From contig CAMXCT020003757.1 in the NCBI GenBank assembly GCA_947184155.2, positions 1 through 64,000 on the forward strand: DNA of 64,000 nucleotides, read 5' to 3'. The position numbers and the translations under genes are program-made. The notes below the pieces were generated by a model that was not told where the DNA came from, searched no databases, and worked only from the letters and a program-made list of their open reading frames with translations. This stretch comes from Cladocopium goreaui (taxonomy: Eukaryota > Sar > Dinophyceae > Suessiales > Symbiodiniaceae). This document shows positions 1 to 11,046 of this stretch, one piece after another (within the stretch, counting starts at the first letter, position 1; every line of letters begins with the position of its first letter).

Positions 1-600
1 TGTGTGCATAGCCACCCCCGCTCTGCACAGGGCAGGTCGACGACCAGTGTCCGTCGGCCATGGTGGGGGCACCTTGGATGCGGGGGGGCTTGCTGCAGGA
101 GAGCGTGGTCTAGTTGAAGGTGCTGTAGTCTCGTGCGCCCGTGCTGGATCGGTCAACATGACCCGGTGGCAACAAAGCGGGAGGATGTCCTGCGGAGCTG
201 CTGGTATGTGGTGTCCGGCCGATGCGGTTTGCCGAGCTGGTGGCGGGTCTGGGACGACGATGCCATGGTCGGAGCAAAGGCCTTGGAGGATTGTATCGAT
301 ATGGGGTGGCCAAGGGTTTCGGCAAGATGGGCAGGCTGGCTGCGGCTGATGGGCGCGCAAGTTTGCTGTGCAACTCCAGTGGGTGATGTGCCTGCATGCT
401 GGCCAATGAAATGGAGGGTCATCCGTGGAAAGGTGTTGGATGGGGCCCAAGCAAATTGTGCACGTTGTTGTTGCTGCGTCTGCTGCCGTTGTGCTCTGCT
501 GGGTGCGCGGGCTCTGCGGTGTGCCAGGCTGGCTGGTCAAATCGATGGTGTCGCCGGGCAGTCGTTTGCTGTGCAACTCCAGTGGGTGATGTGCCTGCAT
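1..600 (-). pseudogene. RING-H2 finger coding fragment (retroelement-type), runs off the left edge
   Basis: Read on the minus strand from an ATG at 600, the frame stays open to base 1. It holds a full RING-H2 finger between 462 and 322: C-x2-C, 18 residues, C-x-H-x2-H-x2-C, 12 residues, C-x2-C. A Ser/Thr/Pro/Gln-rich stretch precedes it and a segment with a CCHRV motif follows. RING-H2 fingers bind two zinc ions and usually serve E3 ubiquitin ligases. From memory, a RING of this type followed by a similar Leu-Cys-Cys segment sits at the N-terminus of dinoflagellate non-LTR retroelement proteins, so I read this as a piece of such an element. A 203-bp duplication upstream shifts the frame; the natural start was probably the ATG at 773 in the other copy. 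A host RING protein is the alternative. Confidence 0.6.
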
Positions 601-766
601 GCTGGCCAATGAAATGGAGGGTCATCCGTGGAAAGGTGTTGGATGGGGCCCAAGCAAATTGTGCACGTTGTTGTTGCTGCGTCTGCTGCCGTTGTGCTCT
701 GCTGGGTGCGCGGGCTCTGCGGTGTGCCAGGCTGGCTGGTCAAATCGATGGTGTCGCCGGGCAGTC
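361..766. repeat. Tandem duplication, two 203-bp copies
   Basis: Bases 361-563 are repeated almost exactly at 564-766. The unit covers the first part of the minus-strand RING-H2 frame. Because 203 is not a multiple of three, the second copy is out of frame with the first: reading from the upstream ATG (773) reaches a stop soon after the sixth zinc ligand. Confidence 0.9.
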
Positions 767-987
767 GTTCCATGTAGGCACAGATGAGTGGAAGCCACAG
801 ATGGAGCAGACAATGGAACCGACTGGAATGGAAGTCGAAAGACGGGCGATGAAGTCCAATGCCCGGATGAGACAGGGAAAGTCCAAAGAAAATCCAATGA
901 TGGCCTGGTTTAGCCTGGCTGGCCCCCAGGAACTATTACGCGTTTTTAAGGTGTGTCGCCTCCACCGCCGCCCCAGCGGTTGCAGTT

Positions 988-1051
988 GTTAGCCATCTAT
1001 CTATCTATCTATCTATCTATCCATCCATCTATCCATCCATCCATCTATCTA

Positions 1052-1084
<33 letters not shown>

Positions 1085-1168
1085 TTCATCTGTCTATCTG
1101 TCTAGCTGTCTACCTGTCTATCTGTCTATCTACCTATCTATCTGTCTATCTGTCTACCTGTCTATCTG
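988..1168. repeat. ATCT/TGTC tetranucleotide microsatellite
   Basis: An imperfect run of ATCT, ATCC, CTCT and TGTC tetranucleotides. It is simple sequence and separates the RING fragment from the TGTAG satellite. The 220 bases to its left (767-987) show no gene. Confidence 0.95.
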
Positions 1169-1857
1169 TGGTGCAGTGTCATTCAGTGTAATGTAGCGTC
1201 CTGAAATGTAGTGTAGTGTAAAGGAGTGTAATGGAATGTAGTGTAATGTAGTGTAATGTAGTGTAATGTAGTTAATGTAGTGTAATGTAGTAGTGTAGTG
1301 TAATTTAGTGTAGTGGAGCGTAGTGGAGCGTAGTTGTAGCTGTAGTTGTGGTGTAGTGGAGTGTACTGTAGTGTAATGTAGTGAAGTGTAGTGGAAGGCC
1401 ATGTAGTGTAGTGTAGTGTAGTGGAGTGGAGTGGAGTGTAGTGTAGTGTAGTGTAATGTAGTGTAGTGTAGCGTAGTGTAGCGGAGTGTAGTGTACTGTA
1501 GTGTAATGTAGTGTAATGTAGTGTAATGTAATTTAGTGTAGTGGAGTGTAGTGGAGTGTAGTGGAGTGTAGTTGTAGTTGTAGTGTTGTGGAGTGTAGTG
1601 TAGTGTAGTGTAGTGTAATGTAGTGAAGTGTAGTGGAAGGTAGTGTCGCGTAGTGTAATGTAGTGTAGTGTAGTGGAGTGTAGTGTAGTGTAATGTAGTG
1701 TAGTGGAAGTAGTGTCGTGTAGTGTAATGTAGTGCAGTGGAGTGTGGTGTAGCGTAATGTAGTGTAGTGTAATTTAGTGTATTAGAATGTAGTGAAGGTG
1801 TAGTTGCAGTTGTAGTTGTATAGTGTAGTGAAATGTATTGGAGTGTAGTGTGGTGTA
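1169..1857. repeat. TGTAG-type short-period satellite, first block
   Basis: About 690 bases built from degenerate 5-bp units (GTGTA, GTGGA, ATGTA). The second block at 3103-3508 has the same composition and the same order of variant units. Open frames here on the minus strand are by-products of the low complexity. Confidence 0.9.
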
Positions 1858-2960
1858 GTGGTGGTTGTAGTTGAAAATGCTACAAAACCCTCACGTTTTG
1901 CTCACTTTGACAAGGTGCACAATCCCTTGTGCCTGCCACGCGAAGCGACATCTGAACCTCCAAAAGTGGTCCGAACCCCTGGTGTTTTTAACATTTTGAC
2001 TTCGAAATGTGTTTCGCGCCACAACGGCGTGCACTTTTTCGACATCTGAACATCTTCTCCTCTTGCCCTCTTGCCCTCTTGCGCTCTTGCCCTCTTGCCT
2101 CTTGCCCTCTCCTTCTTTTCTATTTCTCTTCTGAAGGCGGGGGCAAGGGCAGTGCCAACGAGACGGCACGAAACGCAACCCTTTCGCACGAAACGAGGTT
2201 TCGATCGCCAAAAACTGAGGTAAAATTGCGATTTCAACTTGTCCGGCACACCCTTTCGCACGAAATGAGGTTTGATCGCCAAAAACTGAGGTAAAATTGC
2301 GATTTGCAAGTCGTCCCGCGCACCCTCCGCACGAAATGAGGTTCGATCGCCAAAAACTGAGGTAAAATTGCGATTTGCAAGTCGTCCCGCGCAACCCCTT
2401 CGCACGAAACGAGGTTCGATCGCCAAAAACTGTGGTAAAATTGCGATTTCAACTTGTCCGACAGACCCTTTTCGCACGAAATGAGGTTCGATCGCCAAAA
2501 ACTGAGGTAAAATTGCGATTTGCAAGTCGTCCCGCGCACCCTTCCGCACGAAATGAGGTTTGATCGCCAAAAACTTGGGTAAAATTGCGATTTGCAAGTC
2601 GTCCCGCGCACCCTTTCGCACGAAATGAGGTTCGATCGTCAAAAACTGATGTAAAATTGCGATTTCAACTTGTCCCGCCCTTTCGCACGAAATGAGGTTC
2701 GATCGCCAAAAACTGATGTAAAATTGCGATTTCAACTTGTCCCGCGCGACCCTTTCGCACGAAACGAGGTTCGATCGCCAAAAACTGCGGTAAAATTGCG
2801 ATGTTCAATGATTTTCATGTTATCCGGCGAAGTATGGAGAAGCTGTATGTAAACGCGCCTGCGTTTAAATCAGCAGAACTAAGTCGTGGGTCGGCATGCA
2901 AGTGGTTTAGATTGGTAACGGTTTTTCAAGAGAGAAAAAAAACAGAACATGAAAAAAATG
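1465..2960 (+). repeat. Duplicated block, copy A
   Basis: The order is TGTAG satellite, a unique 250-base segment (1858-2110), a CTTGCCCT-rich tract, a 72-bp tandem array and an A-rich tail. The same order recurs at 3112-4336, offset 1651 bases at the unique segment, and near-identical there. Copy A has more 72-bp units than copy B. The unique segment shows no recognised gene. Confidence 0.9.
2181..2800. repeat. 72-bp tandem array, about 8 copies
   Basis: Each unit reads roughly TTTCGCACGAAATGAGG, then TTCGATCGCCAAAAACTG, then GGTAAAATTGCGATTT and a variable link. The period is 72-73 bases. Since 72 is divisible by three, the minus strand shows long repetitive open frames that I do not treat as genes. 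Confidence 0.9.
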
Positions 2961-3111
2961 AAAAGAAATGAAAATAAATAAGAATACATGTAAATAAATT
3001 AAAATAAATGAACATAAATAATATAAATATAAATCAAAAATAAATGAAAATAAATAACATGAAAAGGATTGAAAAGGCACCAGGAAATGAAATAAACCAT
3101 GGTTGTGTAGT

Positions 3112-4336
3112 GTGATGTAGTGTAGTGTAGCGGAGTGTAGTGTACTGTAGTGTAATGTAGTGTAGTGTAGTGTAATGTAATTTAGTGTAGTGGAGTGTAG
3201 TGGAGTGTAGTGGAGTGTAGTGGAGTGTAGTGGAGTGTAGTTGTAGTTGTAGTGTTGTGGAGTGTAGTGTAGTGTAATGTAGTGAAGTGTAGTGGAAGGT
3301 AGTGTCGCGTAGTGTAATGTAGTGTAGTGTAGTGGAGCGTAGCGTAATGTAGTGTAGTGGAAGGTAGTGTCGTGTGGTGTAATGTAGTGCAGTGGAGTGG
3401 AGTGTAGCGTAATGTAGTGTAGTGTAATTTAGTGTATTAGAATGTAGTGAAGGTATAGTTGTAGTTGTATGGAGTGTAGTGAAATGTATTGGAGTGTAGT
3501 GTGGTGTAGTGGTGGTTGTAGTTGAAAATGCTACAAAGCCCTCACGTTTTGCTCACTTTGACAAGGTGCACAATCCCTTGCGCCTGCCACGCGAAGCGAC
3601 ATCTGAACCTCCAAAAGTGGTCCGAACCCCTGGTGTTTTTAACATTTTGACTTCGAAATGTGTTTCGCGCCACAACGGCGTGCACTTTTTCGACATCTGA
3701 ACATCTTCTCCTCTTGCCCTCTTGCCCTCTTGCGCTCTTGCCCTCTTGCCTTCTTGCCCTCTCCTTCTTTTCTATTTCTCTTCTGAAGGCGGGGGCGGGG
3801 GCAGTGCCAACGAGACGGCACGAAACGCAACCCTTTCGCACGAAACGAGGTTCGATCGCCAAAAACTGAGGTAAAATTGCGATTTCAACTTGTCCGGCGC
3901 ACCCTTTCGCACGAAATGAGGTTCGATCGCCAAAAACTTGGGTAAAATTGCGATTTTCAAATCATCCGGCGCGCCCTTTCGCACGAAATGAGGTTCGATC
4001 GTCAAAAACTGATGTAAAATTGCGATTTCAACGTGTCCCGCGCAACCCTTTCGCACGAAATGAGGTTCGATCGCCAAAAACTGATGTAAAATTGCGATTT
4101 CAACTTGTCCCGCGCGATCCTTTCGCACGAAACGAGGTTCGATCGCCAAAAACTGCGGTAAAATTGCGATTTTCATGTTATCCGGCGAAGTATGGACAAG
4201 CTGTATGTAAACGCGTCTGTGTGTAAAAGCGTCTGCGTTTAAATCAGCAGAACTAAGTCGTGGGTCGGCATGCAAGTGGTTTAGATTGGTAACGGTTTTT
4301 TCAAGAGAGAAAAAAACAGGACATGAAAAAAAATGA
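3112..4336 (+). repeat. Duplicated block, copy B
   Basis: Second copy of the block at 1465-2960, in direct orientation. It ends in the same A-rich tail after the same AGTCGTGGGTCGGCATGC segment. It is shorter mainly because its 72-bp array has fewer units. A short GCGTCTGTGTGTAAAAGC segment near 4215-4240 matches the unit of the 16-bp array found at 9.6-10.4 kb. Confidence 0.9.
3833..4180. repeat. 72-bp tandem array, about 5 copies
   Basis: Same unit as the array at 2181-2800, inside duplicated block B. The copy-number difference between the two blocks shows that the array has expanded or contracted since the block was duplicated. Confidence 0.88.
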
Positions 4337-4950
4337 AAAAAATGAAAATAAATGAACATAAACGAAAATAAACCATGAATGAAAACAATAAAACACACAA
4401 CGAATGATAAAGATATGTGAACATTGGAGGCCACCATATTCCAAACATGAATTTGGTAGCGGTGATTGGGCAGAAAACCCTACAAAAAAAAATGCAAAAC
4501 CGTTCCAGACCGTTCAACATGAACCATAAACATGTGAAAACGACATGAACCATACCCTGAGTCTCCAAAAATAGTAAATGTACTAATTGTCAAAATTTAC
4601 GTAAAAAGTCAAGATTAGTAAAAAAAATCAAGATTAGTAAATTGATTTAGGTATATACCTAAATCCATTTAGGTTTATACCTAAATCCATTTAGGTTCAT
4701 AACTATTTTTCTTCAAGTTTTGATGCTATTGTTTTGTATGTTTTTTGTTGAAAATCATACAAAAATAGTTTTAAAAAAATTGGGAAAATATAGTTTTTGA
4801 GATGGAACCAATGCATTTATGTTTATGATTTGTTCTTCTTTGGTGCAAGTTTGACGTGTAAGTAAAATGCTCATGTAAGAAAGTAGCTCGCCATGCCCAA
4901 GTAACTTCTCTATTCATTGCAGATGTTCTTAAGAAAACAAACAGGCGCAG
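4337..4950. other. AT-rich stretch without a gene
   Basis: No supported coding frame. It holds A-rich AAATGAA repeats at its left end. At about 4640-4700 there is a small nested palindrome built from TTTAGGTATATACCTAAA and a second, similar unit. Confidence 0.7.
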
Positions 4951-5831
4951 CCATGTCACCTTAGTCGCGGTAGAGAAGCACAGGATCAAATTTGAACCAC
5001 AGCCTGATCCTTGCAAACACTTTTTCTCCCAGGTAGATTGTGATAGTCAAGTATAGACTTGGAAGGTACGGATTGCAATGATCGTAGTGGTTCTATACAA
5101 ATGGCCTGCTGATTGCAAGGGCTGAATTTGGACATATTTGGACTAAGAATTTGAAGTGTTGATTTCTTTTTCTAGGGCACAAGCAAGCCACAAGAAGCAC
5201 AAGTAAGCCTCATGAAAGCACACTACTAACCCACAAGTAACTCATAAGTGTGCCCCACGAAAGTTCCAAAAGAATCCCAATAAAGTCATAAGTGAGTCCG
5301 AAATAAGTCTCACGTGGGTCCCTATAGTAAGATACAACTCTTCCACAAGTAAGTTCCAAGGAAGTTCCAAGTGAGTCCCAAGTAAAACACTAGTACTTGA
5401 CAAGTAAGACCCAAGTAAGCACCCAGCAACCCAAAAGTACGTCACAAGTAACCCATAAGTAAACCACAAGTAACCCACAAGTTAGTCATAGTTAGTCACA
5501 ACTAACCCATGATTAAGTCACAAGTAACTCAGAAGCAAGTCAAAGTTAAAAATAGGAAGCATAGAACAGCCAAATAAATCAGAGGTGAGTTGATATGCAC
5601 AGGTGGGGACATGAAATATTATCAACCTGATTATTGTGAACACTAATGCATACGAATGCTACATTTGCCCTTGGATATAGTTATGCATTATCTTTGAACA
5701 AATTTATTCTATAACATTGCAGGTTACTTGTGTTACTTGAGAACCTGGCAAGTTAGTTGTGTTGCTTGAGAACTTGGCAGGTTACTTGTGGGGCATGTCT
5801 TGGGACCGGTAGATCTTGCATTGTTTATTTT

Positions 5832-6530
5832 ATTTTTTCCCTTCCCGCATGATGTCCATTTCCTGTGCCCGCCGACCCGTTTTAGGTAGCAGGGTGTTCG
5901 TCTCTAGGGCCCGCCAACCCGTTTCAGGCGGCGGGGGGGGGTCTGGACGGGCTAGCCGGGACGTCAAAGCGAGTCCCGGCCAGGAGGTCCGGCAGACTCG
6001 GGATGTCCCCGTCGATCGTGTCGCCGTGGGGCGGTAGTTCCAGGAGGGAGCTGGCGAGCGCTCTTTGCGTCGCCACCGCCACTATGCCTGTCCACCGGGC
6101 AATCCAACCGGCGCAGGCCGCAGCGCGCAGCCAGGAAGAAGCATCTTGACTTCTTTCTGTGGCAAGGTGGCGGACGAGGTTGCGGGTTTCAACCCCCCAG
6201 CGGCCTCCTACTTCAACGCCGAGAACCAGGAGGCGGCACCGGCTGCGTGCCGCCAGGAGTTCGGGGTATCTACGGCGTTTGCGGGCGACTGCGGTGGCTA
6301 CAGCTCGCCCTGGTTCCGACGTGGTGCCTGGGTGCGGGAACCCGGCTCTGCTGATGGGGCTGACACACGTCGTGTCTATGGCCAGCTGTTGGCCGTGGTA
6401 CGCCTGCAATCCATTAGCCACGATTTCAATTCGGCGTCCATCGGTGATGGGGCTGGCAATGTTCATGTTTGCCACGGCAACATTGCGAGCTACTCGGCCT
6501 CTCGCTTCTCGGCAGATCCTGGCCACGGCG
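5832..6530 (-). pseudogene. 5'-truncated non-LTR retroelement fragment (C-terminal domain)
   Basis: A GC-rich minus-strand frame (6526-5924, 200 codons) with no true start: it opens on GTG right at the insertion edge. Its sequence, with motifs such as RRIEIVANGL, QLAIDTT and GVEVGGRWG, matches from memory the C-terminal domain that follows reverse transcriptase in dinoflagellate LINE-like proteins. No RT domain is present, so it is a 5'-truncated copy. Past the stop there is a short GC-rich tail with two related CCCGCC(A/G)ACCCGTTT units, ending in an A-rich run when read on the minus strand (5818-5833). These are typical of LINE insertion. It interrupts only the left arm of the surrounding inverted repeat. 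No clear target duplication was seen. Confidence 0.72.
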
Positions 6531-6795
6531 GTTGCTACTTGGAGGAAATTGAAAGCCTCTGCCGGTTACATTTGGAGATGTCTCAAAATAGGAGGGCCAA
6601 AAACTAAATTTTAAATACAAAAAAACAAGGGTTTGCCCCCCCTATTTTGAGACATCCCTATTTTATTACTTGAGGATTTGCCAGATTAATTGTTTTATTT
6701 GTGTTACTTGCATTTTATGAAATATTTGGACGATACTTCCCAGACCTCCTGAACGGAAAGAATATAAACAGAACAGTAGGTTTTAGTTTTTTTAG

Positions 6796-6803
6796 ATATA
6801 TAT

Positions 6804-6898
<95 letters not shown>

Positions 6899-6912
6899 TA
6901 TATATATGTATA
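6796..6912. repeat. TACATA microsatellite
   Basis: About 17 hexamer units of ACATAT flanked by TA runs, in the left half of the inverted repeat. The right half has TTTATA-type runs instead (7450-7535). Confidence 0.95.
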
Positions 6913-8748
6913 TATTTTTATTTATTTATTATTCAACCTTAGGTCATTGAAAACCAACCGTGGTGATGCAATCCATATGCAATCCTTATGCACTTTTTAT
7001 GCACTTCTCTTACACTTCTGATGCAATTCTTATGTATGTTACATGCATTTTTTATTCATTTTTAATGCGCGGTGTATGCACTTTTTGCAATTTCTTTTGA
7101 AATCCTTATGCATTTTTAATGCATTTCTGATGCAATTCTTATGCATTTTTAATGCATTTTTCTGCATTTTTAATGCATGTTTTGGCACGGTTTATACATT
7201 TTTGATGCATTTCTTATGAATTTTTTTCACTTTATGAAAGTGCATAAAAAGTGCATAAGAAGTGCATAAAAAGAGCATAAGAAGAAAATAAACTTGCACA
7301 AAACGTGCATCATTATTTTTTTCAAAAAATATTTTTCGTGGCAAGCACATGGATCAAAGCCAACAAGACCCACTGTGTTCTTTCAAAACCTATCTGGATA
7401 TCACCAAGGTTGATTTTCAATGAACTAAGGTTGAATAATAAATCTATTTATCTATATATATATTTTTTTAATTTATTTATATATTTATATTTATATTTAT
7501 ATTTAAATATTTATATTTAAATATTTATAGTTATCAGAGGTTTGTACGCAAATCTGCCCTTCTCAATGGTACGTGCCCATCTTAGATGGTCACTTATCCT
7601 GAGATAGTGTGCAAATGAGCGAGAACCCTCATCCAGCCCTTCGACATATAAATAGATATCTGGGAAAAAAACCTACTGTCCTGTTTATATTCTTTTCTGT
7701 TCAGGAGGTCTGTGAAGTATCGTCCAAATATTTCATAAAACGCAAGTAACACAAATAAAATAATTAATCTGGCAAATCCTCAAGTAATAAAATAGGGATG
7801 TCTCAAAATAGAGGGGGAGGCAAACCCTTGTTTTTTTGTATTTAAAATTTAGTTTTTGGCCCCCCTATTTTGAGACATCTCCAAATGTAACCTGCAGAGG
7901 CTTTCAATGTCCTCCAAGTAGCAACACAATTAAAATAAACAATGCAAGATCCACCAGTCCCAAGACATGCCCCACAAGTAACCTGCCAGGTTCTCAAGCA
8001 ACACAACTAACCTGCCAAGTTCTCAAGTAACACAAATAACCTGCAATGTTATGGAATAAAATTGTTCAAACATAATGCATAACTATATCCAAGGGCAACC
8101 CACTTCTGACTTATTTGGTTGTTCTATGTTTCCTATTTTTGATTTTTGACTTGCTTGTGAGTTACTTGTGACTTACTCATGGGTTAGTTGTGACTAATTA
8201 TGACTAACTTGTGGGTTACTTGTGGTTTACTTATGGGTTACTTGTGACATACTTTTGGGTTGCTAAGCGCTTACTTGGGCTTACTTGGGACTTACTTGTC
8301 AAGTACTAGTGTTTTACTTGGGACTCACTTGGGACTTCCTTGGAACTTACTTGTGCAAGAGTTGTATCCTACTATAGGGACTCACGTGAGACTTATTTCG
8401 GACTCACTTATGACTTTATTGGGATTCTTTTGGAACTTTCGTGGGACACACTTATGAGTTACTTGTGGGTTAGTAGTGTGCTTTCATGAGGCTTACTTGT
8501 ACTTCTTGTGGCTTACTTGTGGCCTAGAAAAACAAATCAACCCTTCCAATTCTTAGTCCAAAGTCAGCCTTTGCAATCAGCACGCCATTTGTATAGAACC
8601 ACTACGATCATTGCAATCCGTACCTTCCAAGTCTTTACTTGACTATTACATACTATCACACTCTACCTAGGAAAAAAAGTGCTTGCAAGGATCAGGCTGT
8701 GGTTCAAATTTGATCCTGTGCTTCCCTACCGCGACATAGGTGACATGG

Positions 8749-9605
8749 ATGACCTGGTGTGGAAGGAGGTGTAAAACCAACAGCAAAAACTTCAAAAAAA
8801 ACAAAACCAGTCAAAAAAATCTGATTTTATATATTTGAAAAACATGACAAAAAAAACATTAGATTCTACGATTCTTTGCGTTTTGGTGGCATTTTGGATC
8901 CCAGAGTCTTGTGTGGTCAGTTGCGCGCTTTCATTTCAATTTCAGAGCTCGCTCATGTCGTCTTCAGCCAATGGTCCTTTGGCCCGTACGGCCAAGCGTC
9001 ATCGAGAAGTCGATCCACTGATGCCAGGAATGAATCCTTTCCTTGCGTCCATGTTTGGTCCGGCCTTTGCATTGCTTGTCCCTACCCGTGCTGAATCGTG
9101 CTGATTTTGTTTTGATGGATCGATGAGGTACGTTGCTACACGTAACCAAAAACGACATTGGTTCCTGATGTGCCTTTTTTGTCAGTTGTTGTCAAACCGC
9201 GTGGCCAGCGTTGTCAAAACAATATCAGTTTTGATAGGTTTCAGCCTGAACAGATTAAACAGGATGAAGTAAAATCATTTGAATTCTATCTTTTTTATAT
9301 GTATATTTATTTCTTGTTATGTATATTTATTTCTTTTTATGTGTATTTATTTCTTTTTATGTATATTTATGTTTTTTATTTCCTTTTATTTCGTTTTATT
9401 TCTATTTATTTCCTTTTATTTCTGTTTGTTGTTGTTTATTTATGTTTATTTATTTATTTTTTTGTCTTTTATGTCTTTTATTTCTTTTTATTTCTTTTTT
9501 CTGGCGAAAAAAGAAAAATATGATTTTAAAATGTGTTTTTTTGATTTTCGGATCATCCAAACCATATTGTAGCTAACCTACTGCAACCTGCACCACCACT
9601 TAGTC
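8749..9605. other. No supported gene; T-rich low-complexity tract
   Basis: Bases 9290-9500 are a T-rich tract of TTTATTTC/TTTTTATG units. A short plus-strand frame from an ATG at 8956 to 9104 (about 49 codons) looks less repetitive than its surroundings. I do not recognise it and would not call it a gene without transcript support. Confidence 0.6.
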
Positions 9606-9609
9606 TTGC

Positions 9610-10400
9610 TGAGTAAAAGCGTCTTTCTGTAAAAGCGTCTGTGTGTAAAAGCGTCTGTGTGTAAAAGCGTGCTGTCGGTAAAAGGGTCTGTGTGTAAAAG
9701 CGTCTGTGTAAAAACCTCTGTGTGTAAAAGCGTCTGTGTGTACAAGTTTCTGTGTAAAAGTTTCCGTGTGTAAAAGCGTCTGTGTGTAAAAGCTTCTGTG
9801 TGTAAAAGCGTCTGTGTGTAAAAGCGTGCTGTCGGTAAAAGGGTCTGTGTGTAAAAGCGTCTGTGTGTAAAAACCTCTGTGTGTAAAGCGTCTGTGTGTA
9901 CAAGTTTCTGTGTAAAAGTTTCTGTGTAAAAGCGTCTGTGTGTAAAAGCTTCTGTGTGTAAAAGCGTCTGTGTGTAAAAGCGTGCTGTGTAAAAGCGGCT
10001 GTGTGTAAAAGTTCCTGTGTGTAAAAGCGTGCTGTCGGTAAAAGGGTCTGTGTGTAAAAGCGTCTGTGTGTAAAAGTGTCTGTGTGTAAAAGAGTCTGTG
10101 TAAAAGCGTCTGTGTGTAAAAGTTTCTGTCTGTAAAAATTTCTGTGGGTAAAAGTTTTGTGTGTAAAAGCGTCTGTGTAAAAGCAACTGTGTGTAAAAGC
10201 CTCTGTGTGCAAAACTGTCTGTATGTAAAAGCGCCTGTGTGTAAAAGTGTCTGTGTGTAAAAGTGCCTTGTGTGCAAAAGCGTCTGTGTGCAAAAGTGTC
10301 TGTGTGTAAAAGCGCCTGTCCGTAAAAGTTTCTCTGTGTAAGGGGTTCTCTGTGTAAAAGTTTGCTCTGTGTAAAAGTTTCTGTGTGTAAAAGTGTCTGC
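9610..10400. repeat. 16-bp tandem array
   Basis: About 50 units of a 16-base repeat (AAAAGCGTCTGTGTGT with variants GTGCTGTCGG and GTTTCTGTG). Because 16 is not divisible by three and the unit contains no minus-strand stop in any phase, all three minus frames are open for 200-284 codons. They encode the same 16-residue repeat (RRFYTQTLLHTDAFTH). These frames are by-products. The 190 bases from 10401 to 10590 show nothing recognisable. Confidence 0.93.
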
Positions 10401-10593
10401 GATGCAAACTATTGTCTTGTACTTATGCTATATTGTCTTGATACTCCTCTTTTCGACTGCGTATAACACATCTTTAATATATTGTTTTGTAATATGGTGC
10501 CTCCATACTAACAAGAGAAGACCCTGCTCCTCTACGCTCTCGGGCCATCCGTCGTCTAGTTTTTTTCGGCCATTTGATCTGACATTTTCTCTC

Positions 10594-10598
10594 GTTTT
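10594..10598. other. Target-site duplication (left), GTTTT
   Basis: Five bases directly before the 5' LTR, repeated at 18174-18178 directly after the 3' LTR. The length fits a copia integrase. Confidence 0.9.
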
Positions 10599-10768
10599 TG
10601 CAAAATCCTTTCAACCATGCTCAGTGCAAGGATGACACGCACAAATCACTATGTCAGAATGTTTTCACTACATGGAAAACCCATGAACAGCAGTGGAACT
10701 ACCGCTGGATTTCAGGCCCAAATCTTGTGGTCAAAAGAGAGCGCCGCACTGTTTCGCATTTGTTTGCA
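10599..10768 (+). repeat. 5' LTR, 170 bp
   Basis: Identical over its whole length to 18004-18173. It starts TGCAAAATCC and ends TTTGTTTGCA. It is very short for an LTR that must hold a promoter and a polyadenylation signal; I see no TATA box in it. Confidence 0.96.
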
Positions 10769-10780
10769 TGGTAGCGGAGC
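10769..10780 (+). promoter_or_regulatory. Primer binding site, TGGTAGCGGAGC
   Basis: Begins at the first base after the 5' LTR. It starts TGGT, the complement of the ACCA end of a tRNA. The following seven bases would pair with an acceptor strand CUCCGCU, which keeps the A1:U72 end pair typical of initiator tRNA-Met, the primer most copia elements use. The tRNA gene is not in the window, so the identity of the primer is inferred. Confidence 0.8.
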
Positions 10781-11046
10781 GACTGTTTTTCTGATTTGCC
10801 TTGCAACGACAGGTCACTGGCTGTCAGGTACATCAATTTGGTTTGGAGGACGAGCGGCTTTGGACTGGTTTTCAGGCAGCTACTCACAGACTCCATAACT
10901 GACTTTGGGACTGACTTCAGCTGGTAACATCGACATAGCTCTGGCAATACAGGTGATTTTCCAATTTCGGCTTGCGCATTTGGTTTCAGTTTGGTTTACC
11001 TTGTTCAGCTTGGCACTTTGCAAATTCTGGACTTGAGGGTGAACAA

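Larger units (their letters stand above)
4951..8748. repeat. Large imperfect inverted repeat (about 3.8 kb)
   Basis: The outer left arm from 4951 (CCATGTCACC) pairs with the right arm ending at 8748 (GGTGACATGG). Paired landmarks continue inward: 5390-5396 with 8303-8309, 6721-6730 with 7724-7733, and 6993-7008 with 7258-7273, near a centre around 7130-7240. The left arm contains about 700 bases (5832-6530) missing from the right arm. The sum of paired coordinates shifts by 755 across this interval, so the extra segment was inserted after the palindrome formed. Both arms are AT-rich with many ACTTGTG/CACAAGT motifs and no gene of their own. Confidence 0.9.

Noticed and set aside
1891..2735. 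Minus-strand frames of 277 and 167 codons, and similar ones at 3542-4437
   Set aside because: They are produced by the 72-bp arrays in the duplicated blocks and lack any domain.
9553..10407. Three overlapping minus-strand frames of 284, 225 and 202 codons
   Set aside because: All read the same 16-bp tandem array in different phases; the composition is purely repetitive.
10617..10898. Plus-strand 93-codon frame overlapping the 5' LTR, repeated at 17971-18276
   Set aside because: It is LTR sequence; the frame is shared by both LTRs only because they are identical.
10972..11046. An earlier start for gag-pol at 10972
   Set aside because: This is a TTG codon; the first ATG of the frame is at 11047.
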